A stretch of 64,000 bases of DNA, taken from NCBI RefSeq assembly GCF_900100865.1, contig NZ_LT627734.1, positions 1 to 64,000 of the forward strand, given 5' to 3'. Position numbers and translations under genes: made by a program. Positions 54,064 through 62,112 of this stretch are shown piece after piece (the first letter of the stretch is position 1; each line of letters opens with the position of its first letter). Below the pieces are notes generated by a model. The model made no database searches. It was given only the letters and a program-made list of their open reading frames with translations, and was not told the origin of the DNA. Source of the stretch: Candidatus Aquiluna sp. UB-MaderosW2red (GTDB lineage Bacteria > Actinomycetota > Actinomycetes > Actinomycetales > Microbacteriaceae).

Positions 54064-54435
54064 TTACCAAGCAGTGGCCCCAACCACCACGCCAATTAAT
54101 AAATCCAAATTGATGCGGTCATACCGATAGTCCTCGGTCATGGAGAATGACTCACCATCCTCAGTAGCGATTCTCACCGTAATTTCTTTTTGGGCGATGT
54201 AATCCCTGGCGGCCTGAGCGGTCATGCCAACCACCTGGCAGGCGACCAACTTGGTGGCAACATGCTGCTCAGACTCTTGGTCGGGATTCGGGTCTTCAAA
54301 ACAAAGCGGGTTTGGTTCGGCACGAACCACACCCACCTCGGCGCTATTTGCCCCGCCAATCACTCCCAACACAAAAGCTATCGAGGCTAATAACAGGCCG
54401 AGAATTGCAACTACCGCCGTGGACTTATTTTTCAT
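54064..54435 (-). CDS. Exported or membrane-anchored protein with an I78-like C-terminal domain
   Basis: A 123-residue protein. The N-terminus is a signal-anchor helix (AVVAILGLLLASIAFVLGVI). The C-terminal part, ITVRIATEDGESFSMTEDYR plus DRINLDLL, resembles the peptidase-inhibitor I78 family. Whether it inhibits a protease is not known. The start overlaps the purM 3' end by 11 bp. Confidence 0.68.
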   Translation of the reverse strand: MKNKSTAVVAILGLLLASIAFVLGVIGGANSAEVGVVRAEPNPLCFEDPNPDQESEQHVATKLVACQVVGMTAQAARDYIAQKEITVRIATEDGESFSMTEDYRYDRINLDLLIGVVVGATAW

Positions 54436-55531
54436 AATTACCTACCAAGCGAACCGCGCCGCCCTTTACGCCCTTGGCTTCTGAGGTGTAGCCCGGAAGC
54501 TCCGCATCGCTAGGGGTTGGCTCGATTACCCCAAGCTCCCAAGTGTGAATACCTAAGTTAGCAATCGCACTTGAAATTTCCTGAGCGAAATCTTTGCGCA
54601 CCACCACGGCAAATCCTAAACCTAGGTTCCAGGTCTCTTCAAGCTGAGTGAGCTCATAACCACCCCACTGAGCCAATACTCGAAACACGCTCTCTGGGTT
54701 CCAGCTGGCCCTATCGACATCGAGCGAAACCGTATCGGGTAGGACCCGAGAGAGGTTTGCGGCAATGCCGCCGCCGGTGATGTGGCTCATGGTCGAGATC
54801 TGGTTGTCAAATCTCGGGTCAGCCAGAATCTTGTTTAGAACTCCGGTGTAGAGCCTTGTTGGCTCCAAGAGCTTCTCACCCAAGGTGGTAGCAAACTCAT
54901 CGATATGATCGGCGTAGCTAAATTTTTTATCCGCAACAATCTTGCGCACTAAAGAATATCCATTTGAGTGCAGGCCGCTTGATTCAAGACCCAGCACCAC
55001 ATCGCCGACCTGAACCCTTGCGGCTCCAAGGAGTTTAGATTTTTCAACAACCCCAACCGCAGCTCCCGCGACATCGTATTCATCGGGCTCTAAAAGCCCT
55101 GGGTGCTCGGCTGTTTCGCCACCAATGAGTGCCACGTCAACCGCTTGGCAAGCTTCAGCAATACCGCGAACTATGTCTGCGATTCTTTGTGGCACAAGTT
55201 TTCCGGTTGCGATGTAATCAGTCATAAATAAGCTGCGAGCGCCGATAACCACAATGTCATCTACCACCATGCCGACCAAATCCTGCCCAATGGTGTCGTG
55301 CTTATCGATGGCTTGCGCGATAGCCACCTTGGTGCCGACCCCATCGGTTGAACTAGCAAGAATTGGGTGGTCAAAATCTTTCAGGAACTTGGCATCGATC
55401 ATGCCGGCAAAGCCCCCAAATCCCCCAAGCACCAGATCGTTGTGAGTGGCGGAAACGGCTTTTTTCATGAGCTCTACGGCTTTATCCCCAGCCTGAGTGT
55501 CAACCCCGGAATCCGCGTAGGGGTTAGTCAT
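54425..55531 (-). CDS. purM: Phosphoribosylformylglycinamidine cyclo-ligase
   Basis: A 368-residue AIR synthase of purine synthesis. It has NPYADSGVDTQAGDKAVELM, ASSTDGVGTKVAIAQ, LIGGETAEHPGLL and GLESSGLHSNGYSLVRKI, all family hallmarks. The start overlaps the purF 3' end by eight bases. Confidence 0.97.
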   Translation of the reverse strand: MTNPYADSGVDTQAGDKAVELMKKAVSATHNDLVLGGFGGFAGMIDAKFLKDFDHPILASSTDGVGTKVAIAQAIDKHDTIGQDLVGMVVDDIVVIGARSLFMTDYIATGKLVPQRIADIVRGIAEACQAVDVALIGGETAEHPGLLEPDEYDVAGAAVGVVEKSKLLGAARVQVGDVVLGLESSGLHSNGYSLVRKIVADKKFSYADHIDEFATTLGEKLLEPTRLYTGVLNKILADPRFDNQISTMSHITGGGIAANLSRVLPDTVSLDVDRASWNPESVFRVLAQWGGYELTQLEETWNLGLGFAVVVRKDFAQEISSAIANLGIHTWELGVIEPTPSDAELPGYTSEAKGVKGGAVRLVGNYEK

Positions 55532-57023
55532 CTACGTGCACGTGCTTTTCCTCGTGGATGGTTGCTACCCCACGCTCCAAAAGATTCTTGCCCATTCGAT
55601 CTGCTGCTGGAAGCTCAATCGGGTAGTTGCCGGTGAAGCACGCGGTGCACATGTTGCTTTCCTTTTGGTTGGTTGCAGCAACCATGCCGTCTTTTGAAAG
55701 ATAGCCAAGTGAATCGGCCCCTAAAGATTGCCTCACCTCTTCAACCCCGATACCTGCGGCGATTAGCTCTGCCCTTGAAGCAAAGTCGATGCCATAGAAA
55801 CAGGGCCAGGTGATTGGCGGGCTTGAGATGCGAACGTGGACCTCGGCGGCACCGGCCTCTTTGAGCATCTTCACGAGTGCCCGCTGGGTATTGCCACGAA
55901 CAATCGAGTCATCCACCACGATCAAACGTTTTCCCGCAATTACCTCGCGAAGCGGGTTGAGCTTGAGCCTGATGCCGAGTTGCCGAATGGTTTGTGAGGG
56001 CTGAATGAATGTTCTGCCCACATATGCGTTTTTAACTAGGCCGTGACCAAATGGAATGCCGGATTGTTCGCTAAAGCCAATTGCTGCCGGAGTGCCAGAC
56101 TCCGGGGTTGGAATGACCAGATCCGCCTCGACCGGATACTCCTTAGCCAGGGTTCTACCCATCTCAACCCTTGCCTCATAAACCACTCGTCCTGCAATCG
56201 AAGTGTCAGGCCGAGCCAAATAAACATATTCAAAAATACAACCGGCTCTTTTGGGAGTCGCAAAACTGGTTGAGCGAAGGCCATTTTCATCAATGGCGAT
56301 TAGCTCGCCAGGCTCGATCTCGCGAACATAAGAAGCGCCGACAATATCAAGTGCCGCGGACTCCGAGGCAACCACCCAGCCGCGCTCCAGTCGGCCCAGA
56401 ACCAGTGGCCTGACCCCCTGGGGGTCTCTGGCTGCATACAGTGTGCCCTCATCCATAAACACCAAGCAGTAGGCGCCCTTAACAAGCGGCAGCAGCTCGA
56501 GAGCTGTCGCCTCCAAAGAGGAGTCGGGGTTGCCGGTCAAAAGCGCCGAGAGCACCGCAGTGTCGGTGGTGTTTCCACCGCGCAGTTCCGACTCGTGATT
56601 CGGATAACGCTTCTCTAATAATTCAATCAATTCAGCAGTGTTGGTCAGATTCCCGTTGTGACCAAGTGCGACGGTGCCGTAAGCGGTTCTACCTAAAGTT
56701 GGCTGGGCGTTTCTCCAGGCCGATGCTCCCGTTGTGGAGTAGCGAGTGTGTCCCACCGCGATGTGACCCTTGAGAGACTCGAGGGTGGCTTCATTGAACA
56801 CCTGCGAAACCAGGCCCATGTCTTTATAAACCATGATTTTTTCGCCAGTTGATGTTGCGATGCCGGCAGATTCCTGACCGCGGTGCTGAAGTGCGTAAAG
56901 ACCGAAATACGTCAGCTTGGAAACTTCTTCACCGGGGGCCCAAACTCCAAAGACTCCGCAGGCATCCTGCGGGCCTTTCTCGCCGGGCATCAAATCATGG
57001 TTGAGTCTGCCGTCCCCGCCCAC
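55524..57023 (-). CDS. purF: Amidophosphoribosyltransferase
   Basis: A 499-residue enzyme making phosphoribosylamine. A 21-residue propeptide precedes catalytic Cys22 (DACGVFGVWAPGEE). The PRPP loop is LIVVDDSIVRGNT. Cysteines in RAGCIFEYVYLA, ITWPCFYGID and SNMCTACFTG fit the Fe-S cluster form of the enzyme. The start shares one base with the upstream small membrane-protein gene stop. Confidence 0.97.
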   Translation of the reverse strand: MGGDGRLNHDLMPGEKGPQDACGVFGVWAPGEEVSKLTYFGLYALQHRGQESAGIATSTGEKIMVYKDMGLVSQVFNEATLESLKGHIAVGHTRYSTTGASAWRNAQPTLGRTAYGTVALGHNGNLTNTAELIELLEKRYPNHESELRGGNTTDTAVLSALLTGNPDSSLEATALELLPLVKGAYCLVFMDEGTLYAARDPQGVRPLVLGRLERGWVVASESAALDIVGASYVREIEPGELIAIDENGLRSTSFATPKRAGCIFEYVYLARPDTSIAGRVVYEARVEMGRTLAKEYPVEADLVIPTPESGTPAAIGFSEQSGIPFGHGLVKNAYVGRTFIQPSQTIRQLGIRLKLNPLREVIAGKRLIVVDDSIVRGNTQRALVKMLKEAGAAEVHVRISSPPITWPCFYGIDFASRAELIAAGIGVEEVRQSLGADSLGYLSKDGMVAATNQKESNMCTACFTGNYPIELPAADRMGKNLLERGVATIHEEKHVHVDD

Positions 57024-57304
57024 TACTCGGTTACCTTATTCGCGAGGGCTCGCTTGGCTCTGCGAGAAGTTGTGAGGTCAAAAATAATAGAGAAGGCCAC
57101 GCCTAAGCCCAGACCCAGACTGCCAAGTGCGAGCAGTAAAAGACCAAAAATATTCGCGCTTGAACGATTCGCTTCTGGAATTAGCAGAAACAACACAACT
57201 GCAAATGCGGCGCCAATCGCAGCTCCCGTGAGGGCCATTGGCAAAACCTTTGGTGCACGGCGTATCTCAACCTCTTCGGGCTTTTGATTTTCTGATTCGG
57301 TCAC
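57023..57304 (-). CDS. Small two-helix membrane protein upstream of purF
   Basis: A 93-residue protein with two helices (LTGAAIGAAFAVVLFLLIP and IFGLLLLALGSLGLGLGVAF) and charged ends. I use GTG 57304, six bases after TTTAAT, giving a leaderless start; TTG or GTG further upstream is unsupported. It heads the purF-purM transcript. Function unknown. Confidence 0.7.
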   Translation of the reverse strand: MTESENQKPEEVEIRRAPKVLPMALTGAAIGAAFAVVLFLLIPEANRSSANIFGLLLLALGSLGLGLGVAFSIIFDLTTSRRAKRALANKVTE

Positions 57305-57310
57305 ACGTGT

Positions 57311-57316
57311 ATTAAA
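57311..57316 (-). promoter_or_regulatory. -10 box, leaderless purF-operon promoter
   Basis: TTTAAT, six bases (ACACGT), then GTG at 57304 on the minus strand. Confidence 0.4.
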
Positions 57317-57579
57317 GCGTAGAAAGTTGGTATTGACCAACTTCGATTGCTGAGCTCACTTGTCTCATAGATAAACATAAGCATTTAGGAATCTGACGCC
57401 CATTGCACCAAAGTTTGGCCCAGCTTGACAGCGTTATTAGATTCAAGCCCAGATACCTTGAAGGGCTTCATTCCTAGACACACAGTGGGTTGCGACTTGA
57501 GGCTCTTATAAAAAAGCTCAGCTCACCGCAAGATTGAATCGGGATCTATTCGAAAAGCCTTATTTTCAATCCCAGGATT

Positions 57580-57618
57580 AAAAAAACTTAGCGCCCCCAA
57601 TTCTGGAGGCGCTAAGTT
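57580..57618 (-). terminator. Intrinsic terminator after the acidic repeat protein gene
   Basis: AACTTAGCGCC and GGCGCTAAGTT form an 11-bp perfect stem, followed on the minus strand by a T tract (57586-57580). It ends the transcript of the acidic repeat protein. Confidence 0.9.
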
Positions 57619-57639
57619 CTCTTAGAAATTGCCTAGCGA

Positions 57640-57972
57640 CTAGTTGACACCTGCATCATCAGCAGTTTCGGTGCCAGGAGCTTCTGTGGCTTCGTTAGCG
57701 TCATCGGCAGTTTCGGTGCCAGGAGCCTCGTTGGCTTCGTTAGCGTCATCGGCAGTTTCGGTGCCAGGAGCTTCTGTGGCCTCGTTAGCGTCATCGGCAG
57801 TTTCGGTGCCAGGAGCTTCTGTGGGGGTCGCTGCTGCAGGAGCTACGACAGATACTGGTGCCACCTCGACCTGAGATGCAGCGTTGGCACCACCAGCGAC
57901 CGTAACTAGAGCGACGGTGCCCAAAATTGCGGCGGCGATAGTTGTGGATAGGACCTTCTTGTTCTTTTCCAT
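57640..57972 (-). CDS. Secreted acidic tandem-repeat protein
   Basis: A 110-residue protein: a Lys-rich N-terminus and hydrophobic segment (KKVLSTTIAAAILGTVALVT) ending ANA, fitting a signal peptide, then four tandem copies of the 15-residue unit TEAPGTETADDANEA (third copy begins NEAPG). The mature part is strongly acidic and probably disordered, so it may bind cations or act as a surface filler. AGAGGAA lies about four bases before the ATG. It is divergent from a two-component system and ends in a strong terminator. Confidence 0.85.
   Translation of the reverse strand: MEKNKKVLSTTIAAAILGTVALVTVAGGANAASQVEVAPVSVVAPAAATPTEAPGTETADDANEATEAPGTETADDANEANEAPGTETADDANEATEAPGTETADDAGVN
57655..57834 (-). 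repeat. 45-bp tandem repeats in the acidic protein gene
   Basis: Four copies with a 45-bp period, seen from repeated GCAGTTTCGGTGCCAGGAGC at 57662, 57707, 57752 and 57797. Copies are nearly identical at DNA level, suggesting recent duplication. Confidence 0.93.
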
Positions 57973-58024
57973 GATTCCTCTTTCTCGAACCGAGTTCTTC
58001 TGAACTGGTTACACAAAGATGCGC

Positions 58025-58086
58025 CTGAATGCTGAAGCGAAACTGAAGTGGGCCAATGCTGCAGAATATCTTCAGGGAGTCTTCAG
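58025..58086. promoter_or_regulatory. Paired direct repeats, probable OmpR-family regulator boxes
   Basis: CTGAAG-N5-CTGAAG at 58032-58048 and CTTCAG-N5-CTTCAG at 58070-58086 are the same 11-bp-period direct repeat in opposite orientation. Six-base direct repeats with an 11-bp period are the classic site form for OmpR/PhoB-type regulators. One pair points toward each divergent gene, so the response regulator likely controls itself and the acidic repeat protein. Confidence 0.6.
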
Positions 58087-58108
58087 TAATCTGTTAGAAA
58101 GTGAACAT

Positions 58109-58789
58109 ATGAGTCAAGCACCTTCCCGAGCAAGAATTCTTCTAGTTGAAGATGAGGTCGACTTAGCCACAGAAATTCATACCGCGCTCACCCATGAAAA
58201 ATATCTCGTCAAGACGCTCCACGATGGGCAACAGGCGATGGATTTCATCACACAATTTCGACCCGACCTGGTGCTTCTTGACATAATGCTTCCTTCGCTA
58301 GACGGGCTCAAAATTGCAGAGGGAACGATCAAGAAATTCGGGATCCCGGTGATATTTATGACAGCGAGGGATAGCGCCTTGGATCGCATTTCAGGGTTGC
58401 AAATTGGTGCCGACGACTACATCTCTAAACCTTTTCTGCTGGCTGAGCTCCTGCTGAGAATTAAAGCGGTGCTGCGAAGAGTCGGTTTAGCAGAAGCGCC
58501 CCTCGAAATTTCCTCTCTGGTAATCAACCCCAACGAACAATCAGTGACGGTCTCAGGTAATGAGCTGGAACTAACTGCCACCGAATACCGACTGTTGGTC
58601 GAACTGGTTCGGTCAAAAGGAAAAGTGCTGTCGAAAACCTTCCTATTGGCTCAGGTCTGGGGTTATGACGCGTTCGACCCCAATCTGGTGGAAGTGCACC
58701 TCAGTTCATTGAGAAGAAAACTCGCCAAACTTGGGCTCACAGATCTAATTCAGACTCGGCGTGGCCTTGGTTATTTGGTCAAGGCGTGA
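58109..58789 (+). CDS. OmpR-family response regulator
   Basis: A 226-residue regulator: receiver domain with acidic pair Glu14/Asp15, phospho-acceptor Asp58 in VLLDIMLP and lysine in YISKPF, then a winged-helix DNA-binding domain (TATEYRLLVELV; DPNLVEVHLSSLRRKL). I start at ATG 58109; the ATG at 58019 would place the direct-repeat region inside coding sequence. The stop overlaps the kinase GTG start by four bases. Confidence 0.92.
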   Translation: MSQAPSRARILLVEDEVDLATEIHTALTHEKYLVKTLHDGQQAMDFITQFRPDLVLLDIMLPSLDGLKIAEGTIKKFGIPVIFMTARDSALDRISGLQIGADDYISKPFLLAELLLRIKAVLRRVGLAEAPLEISSLVINPNEQSVTVSGNELELTATEYRLLVELVRSKGKVLSKTFLLAQVWGYDAFDPNLVEVHLSSLRRKLAKLGLTDLIQTRRGLGYLVKA

Positions 58790-60069
58790 AAACTAAGTCT
58801 CTTACTAGGCGAGTGTCGCTCACCGCCTTCGCCGCGGTAATAACGATTGGCCTGGTGCTGATAACCATCCTGGCACTCTCGATTGGCCCAGCCAGCCAGC
58901 GGGCTCTGGTGGAGCAAATGAAGACCCAAGCCGAAACCGCTCTAAACCTTGACGGCCAACTTAGCGTCGAACAAATAGCTGAGACGATAGCCAGGCCTGG
59001 AACGGCCGTGACGATAACTGAGAATGAGGTCCACGAAAGCGCAGAGGCGCTCTTTGTTTCTGTTGATAGCGAGACCGATGTGGCCACGGTCGAAGTCTTC
59101 CTCCCAAAATCAGAGGCAAGCCTGGTGCTCACTGCATCCAATCAACAGGCCAGTAGCGTTTCGATGCTGGTGCTTGGTATCGGGCTGCCTTCGATCGTGG
59201 TTTTAGCCCTATTAATCTGGCTCGTGCTTGGATTTGCGATGCGTCGGGCGATGCGTCCGCTTGGCGAAATGACCGCTTTGGCTGTGGATATTGCCAGTGG
59301 TCAACGAGGTGTGAGGTTGGAAATATCTGAGCCTGAGAATGATCTTGGGGTAACCGGAATAGCTTTGAACAAGATGTTGGACAATCTTGAAGGAGCCCTA
59401 AATATGGCCGAGGATGCCCGTCAATCGATTCGCCAAATGTCCTTGGATGTTGCTCACGAACTAAAAACACCATTGGCGACGATTGTTTCAAGCGCTGAGA
59501 ATTCGATGCGCAGCGCCAGCGAAGAAAATCAAAAACAACTTGTGACTGTCATTCGAGAGGCAAGGCGAGCCGGGAGAATTATTGGCACCCTCACCCAGCT
59601 TCAGGCAATTGAAGAAGGCGGGCGGGCGGAAACCTTCCCCGTCACCTTCGACATCTCAAGACTCCTACGGGAGCTCGCCTCAGATTTACCCGAAGTGGAG
59701 TTAGAGCTGGGGAAAAAGGAAATCATGGCCTTTGCTGACGAACACCAGGTCGGTCAGATTCTTCGAAACCTTTTGGAGAACGCACTAATCCACAAAACAA
59801 AGAGGGTTGTTTTGGAGCTAACCGGGTCAGCAGAAACCGTAACGGTTCGCGTTTCAGATGATGGCCCAGGAGTCATTGAAGCTGATAGAACTCGGATCTT
59901 CGATCGGTTCGTAAGGTTGGACTACTCTCGGTCTCGAAATAAAGGCGGGTCTGGATTAGGGCTGGCAATTTCAAAGGCTTTGGCCCATGCAAATGGTGCC
60001 GAGTTGTGGTGCGAGGAATCGGACCTCGGTGGCGCTCGCTTTGTGCTGAAACTTAATGCGAGGCCCTAG
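58786..60069 (+). CDS. Sensor histidine kinase
   Basis: A 427-residue membrane kinase. Helix 1 covers about residues 10-32, an extracytoplasmic sensor of about 95 residues follows, helix 2 lies near 128-152, then HAMP (RRAMRPLGEMTALAVDIA), HisKA with His in SLDVAHELKTPLATI, and the ATPase domain (NLLENALIH, DDGPGV and GGSGLGLAIS). The stimulus is unknown. It is translationally coupled to the response regulator. Confidence 0.94.
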   Translation: MKTKSLTRRVSLTAFAAVITIGLVLITILALSIGPASQRALVEQMKTQAETALNLDGQLSVEQIAETIARPGTAVTITENEVHESAEALFVSVDSETDVATVEVFLPKSEASLVLTASNQQASSVSMLVLGIGLPSIVVLALLIWLVLGFAMRRAMRPLGEMTALAVDIASGQRGVRLEISEPENDLGVTGIALNKMLDNLEGALNMAEDARQSIRQMSLDVAHELKTPLATIVSSAENSMRSASEENQKQLVTVIREARRAGRIIGTLTQLQAIEEGGRAETFPVTFDISRLLRELASDLPEVELELGKKEIMAFADEHQVGQILRNLLENALIHKTKRVVLELTGSAETVTVRVSDDGPGVIEADRTRIFDRFVRLDYSRSRNKGGSGLGLAISKALAHANGAELWCEESDLGGARFVLKLNARP

Positions 60070-60398
60070 TCAAATACCGCCGCCACCTCTAGAGCCATCA
60101 CCCCTGAAAGTGATATTCGACCAGCCTGCAGCTCTTGGGGGAAATTCGTTTCTTTCAGACACAACGCTATAAAGACCTCGGGGCCCATTTCCACGACGTT
60201 CGGCGGCGTGCCGCGGCGGTGCTCTTGACCCTGGATGCATTGAATGGCGCCATAGGGCGGAACCCGCAACTCCACGCTGCCACCGCGGTGACGATCTTCG
60301 ATTCTCTGAAGCAAAAACCTAACCGCTGTTGGCAGCTGGTTTGCTAGGTCGGCAATTGCAGCATTGCCCGCTTCTGGTGGAATGCGCCTAGTACCCAT
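60066..60398 (-). CDS. SCP2-like sterol carrier family protein
   Basis: A 110-residue protein with RRIPPEAGNAAIADLANQLP, VELRVPPYGAIQCIQG and RGTPPNVVEMGPEVF, the pattern of actinobacterial proteins annotated as sterol carrier family and often close to pur genes. A lipid-binding role is only a family inference. GATAAT lies six bases before ATG 60398, favouring this start over GTG 60413. It converges with the kinase gene, overlapping by four bases. Confidence 0.82.
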   Translation of the reverse strand: MGTRRIPPEAGNAAIADLANQLPTAVRFLLQRIEDRHRGGSVELRVPPYGAIQCIQGQEHRRGTPPNVVEMGPEVFIALCLKETNFPQELQAGRISLSGVMALEVAAVFD

Positions 60399-60404
60399 GC
60401 CGTA

Positions 60405-60410
60405 ATTATC
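60405..60410 (-). promoter_or_regulatory. -10 box, leaderless SCP2-like gene
   Basis: GATAAT, six bases, ATG at 60398 on the minus strand. Confidence 0.45.
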
Positions 60411-60504
60411 CACCTAACAAATCCGGCGCCGGTTCCCAACAAATCCCGAGAAGCCTGAAAAGCCAAGACTGAAGCTTGCCGAGCTATTTACACGCGCTCT
60501 TCTT

Positions 60505-60536
60505 ATTAGTGTTTTTATACGTAGAAAACTACTAAT
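60505..60536. promoter_or_regulatory. Imperfect palindrome upstream of the antitoxin-like gene
   Basis: ATTAGTGTTTT (60505-60515) mirrors AAAACTACTAAT (60525-60536) with one base missing, and includes GTAGAAAACTAC. It sits 29 bp before the antitoxin start, the usual place for a Phd-family autoregulatory operator. Confidence 0.45.
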
Positions 60537-60564
60537 TTAAGGGGGTGGAATAAATAGAAGGATT

Positions 60565-60870
60565 TTGGAAAACAGGGTCTCGGTTACAGATTTATCAAAA
60601 AACCCCTCTGCGACGCTCAGAAAGACCCAAGCGGGTGCCACTCAATTCGTGGTGAAAAACAATCAAGTTGTCTCAGTACTGATGAGCATCGAGCTCTATA
60701 AGGCCATCGAAGAACTATCGGATGTTCGGCACACAAAACTGGACGAATCGGACTGGGCCTCGATAATTGACTACGCCGAAACTGTAATTGCCGCAAGGCG
60801 TGCAGAGCTTGTTGATTCAAGTTATTGGGTCACGTTGGAAAACCAGTCGAGTGACTCAGGCGAGGCCTAA
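60565..60870 (+). CDS. Phd/YefM-type antitoxin-like protein without a toxin partner
   Basis: A 101-residue protein: N-terminal VSVTDLSKNPSATLRK and VVKNNQVVSVLMSIELYKAI match the Phd/YefM DNA-binding domain. The remaining half is acidic and helical. AAGGA precedes the TTG start. Normally a Doc or YoeB/RelE toxin gene follows; here purD begins 18 bp after the stop. It may be a solitary regulator or a remnant of a toxin-antitoxin pair. Confidence 0.82.
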   Translation: MENRVSVTDLSKNPSATLRKTQAGATQFVVKNNQVVSVLMSIELYKAIEELSDVRHTKLDESDWASIIDYAETVIAARRAELVDSSYWVTLENQSSDSGEA

Positions 60871-60875
60871 AAGAC

Positions 60876-60881
60876 TAAACT
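60876..60881 (+). promoter_or_regulatory. -10 box, near-leaderless purD promoter
   Basis: TAAACT lies seven bases before the purD ATG at 60889; it overlaps the downstream end of the antitoxin-purD gap. Confidence 0.35.
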
Positions 60882-60888
60882 CACATAA

Positions 60889-62112
60889 ATGAAAATCCTC
60901 CTCCTTGGCTCAGGAGCTAGAGAGCACGCCATCATCAAGGCGCTTATCAGAACTGGCAGTGAGGCCGGAAGCATTATTTGTGCTCCAGGCAACGATTTGA
61001 TTGCTTTAGAGGTGGAGATCAAGGCGGGGATTGACCCAAATAACACCTTCGAAGTGGCCTCCCTCGCCCTTGAGGAAGCAGTGGATTTAGTTGTAATTGG
61101 CCCGGAGGCACCCCTGGTATTAGGGGTTGCCGATGCCCTTAGGTCCCAGGGCATCGCGGTCTTTGGACCCGATCAGGCGGCGGCTGCACTTGAGGGCAGC
61201 AAAAACTTTGCTAAAGAAATCATGGCCCAGGCCGATATCCCAACCGGAATGGCCAATAAGTGCAGCACTCTGGAAGAGGTCGCCGCGGCACTGGATGACT
61301 TTGGCGCGCCGTATGTTGTGAAGGCCGACGGGTTAGCTGCGGGCAAGGGAGTTATTGTCACACAGGATAGGGAGCTGGCTCTCGAGCACGCAGCCAAATT
61401 CATCCACGATGGCATTTTGGTTGAAGAGTTTTTGGATGGCCAAGAGGTGAGCCTGTTCTTTTTGTCTGATGGCAAAACAGTGATGCCGCTATCTCCAGCC
61501 CAGGACTATAAACGAGCGTTTGATAATGATGAAGGACCGAACACCGGAGGCATGGGGGCATACTCTCCCGTCCCCTGGCTTCCCGAAGGCTTCGTCGAAG
61601 AGATAACGAAAAGAGTGGCGGAGCCCACAATTATCGAAATGGCCAAAAGGGGCACCCCGTTTGTGGGATTGCTTTACTGTGGGCTAATTCTCACCGAACG
61701 CGGCACCAAGGTTATTGAATTCAATGCAAGATTTGGTGACCCAGAGACTCAGGTCGTATTGCGCAGATTGCAAACCAACCTGGCCGATCTTTTAATGCGA
61801 GCCGCCACTGGCAAATTAGACGTCGGCCCGGTTGCCGAGTTTTCAGATTATTGCGCGGTGACGGTGGTGCTGGCGTCGGAAGGGTATCCCAATTCAGTTG
61901 CCGAAGTTCGTGAGGTCACAGGGATTGCCCAAGCGGAAGCAATTGATGATGTTGAGGTCTGCAAGGCTGGCCCAATCGGCCGAGTGCTCTCGGTGGTGGG
62001 ATATGCACAAGGCTTCCAAGAGGCTCGCACGCTGGCCTATGAGGGCATGGCGAGAATCCATTTAGCAGGCGGTCACTTCCGGAACGACATAGGTCTGAAG
62101 GTGAGTCACTAA
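60889..62112 (+). CDS. purD: Phosphoribosylamine-glycine ligase
   Basis: A 407-residue ATP-grasp enzyme of purine synthesis. It has KILLLGSGAREHAI, VVIGPEAPLVLG, YVVKADGLAAGKGVIVTQD, VEEFLDGQEVSLF and GGMGAYSP-like MGAYSPVPWL, with EFNARFGDPETQVVL near the end. The stop is immediately followed by the purC start. Confidence 0.97.
   Translation: MKILLLGSGAREHAIIKALIRTGSEAGSIICAPGNDLIALEVEIKAGIDPNNTFEVASLALEEAVDLVVIGPEAPLVLGVADALRSQGIAVFGPDQAAAALEGSKNFAKEIMAQADIPTGMANKCSTLEEVAAALDDFGAPYVVKADGLAAGKGVIVTQDRELALEHAAKFIHDGILVEEFLDGQEVSLFFLSDGKTVMPLSPAQDYKRAFDNDEGPNTGGMGAYSPVPWLPEGFVEEITKRVAEPTIIEMAKRGTPFVGLLYCGLILTERGTKVIEFNARFGDPETQVVLRRLQTNLADLLMRAATGKLDVGPVAEFSDYCAVTVVLASEGYPNSVAEVREVTGIAQAEAIDDVEVCKAGPIGRVLSVVGYAQGFQEARTLAYEGMARIHLAGGHFRNDIGLKVSH

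Noticed and set aside
57655-57834. CRISPR-like repeat array
   Set aside because: The repeats are contiguous, in frame and coding, with no unique spacers.
57644-57874. Plus-strand repeat open frame (SVPGAS repeats)
   Set aside because: It is the antisense of the 45-bp repeats; the minus strand has a signal peptide, a ribosome-binding site and a terminator.
58019-58108. Upstream extension of the response regulator to ATG 58019
   Set aside because: Receiver domains start near MSQAPSRARILLVEDE, and the extension would cover the direct-repeat regulatory region.
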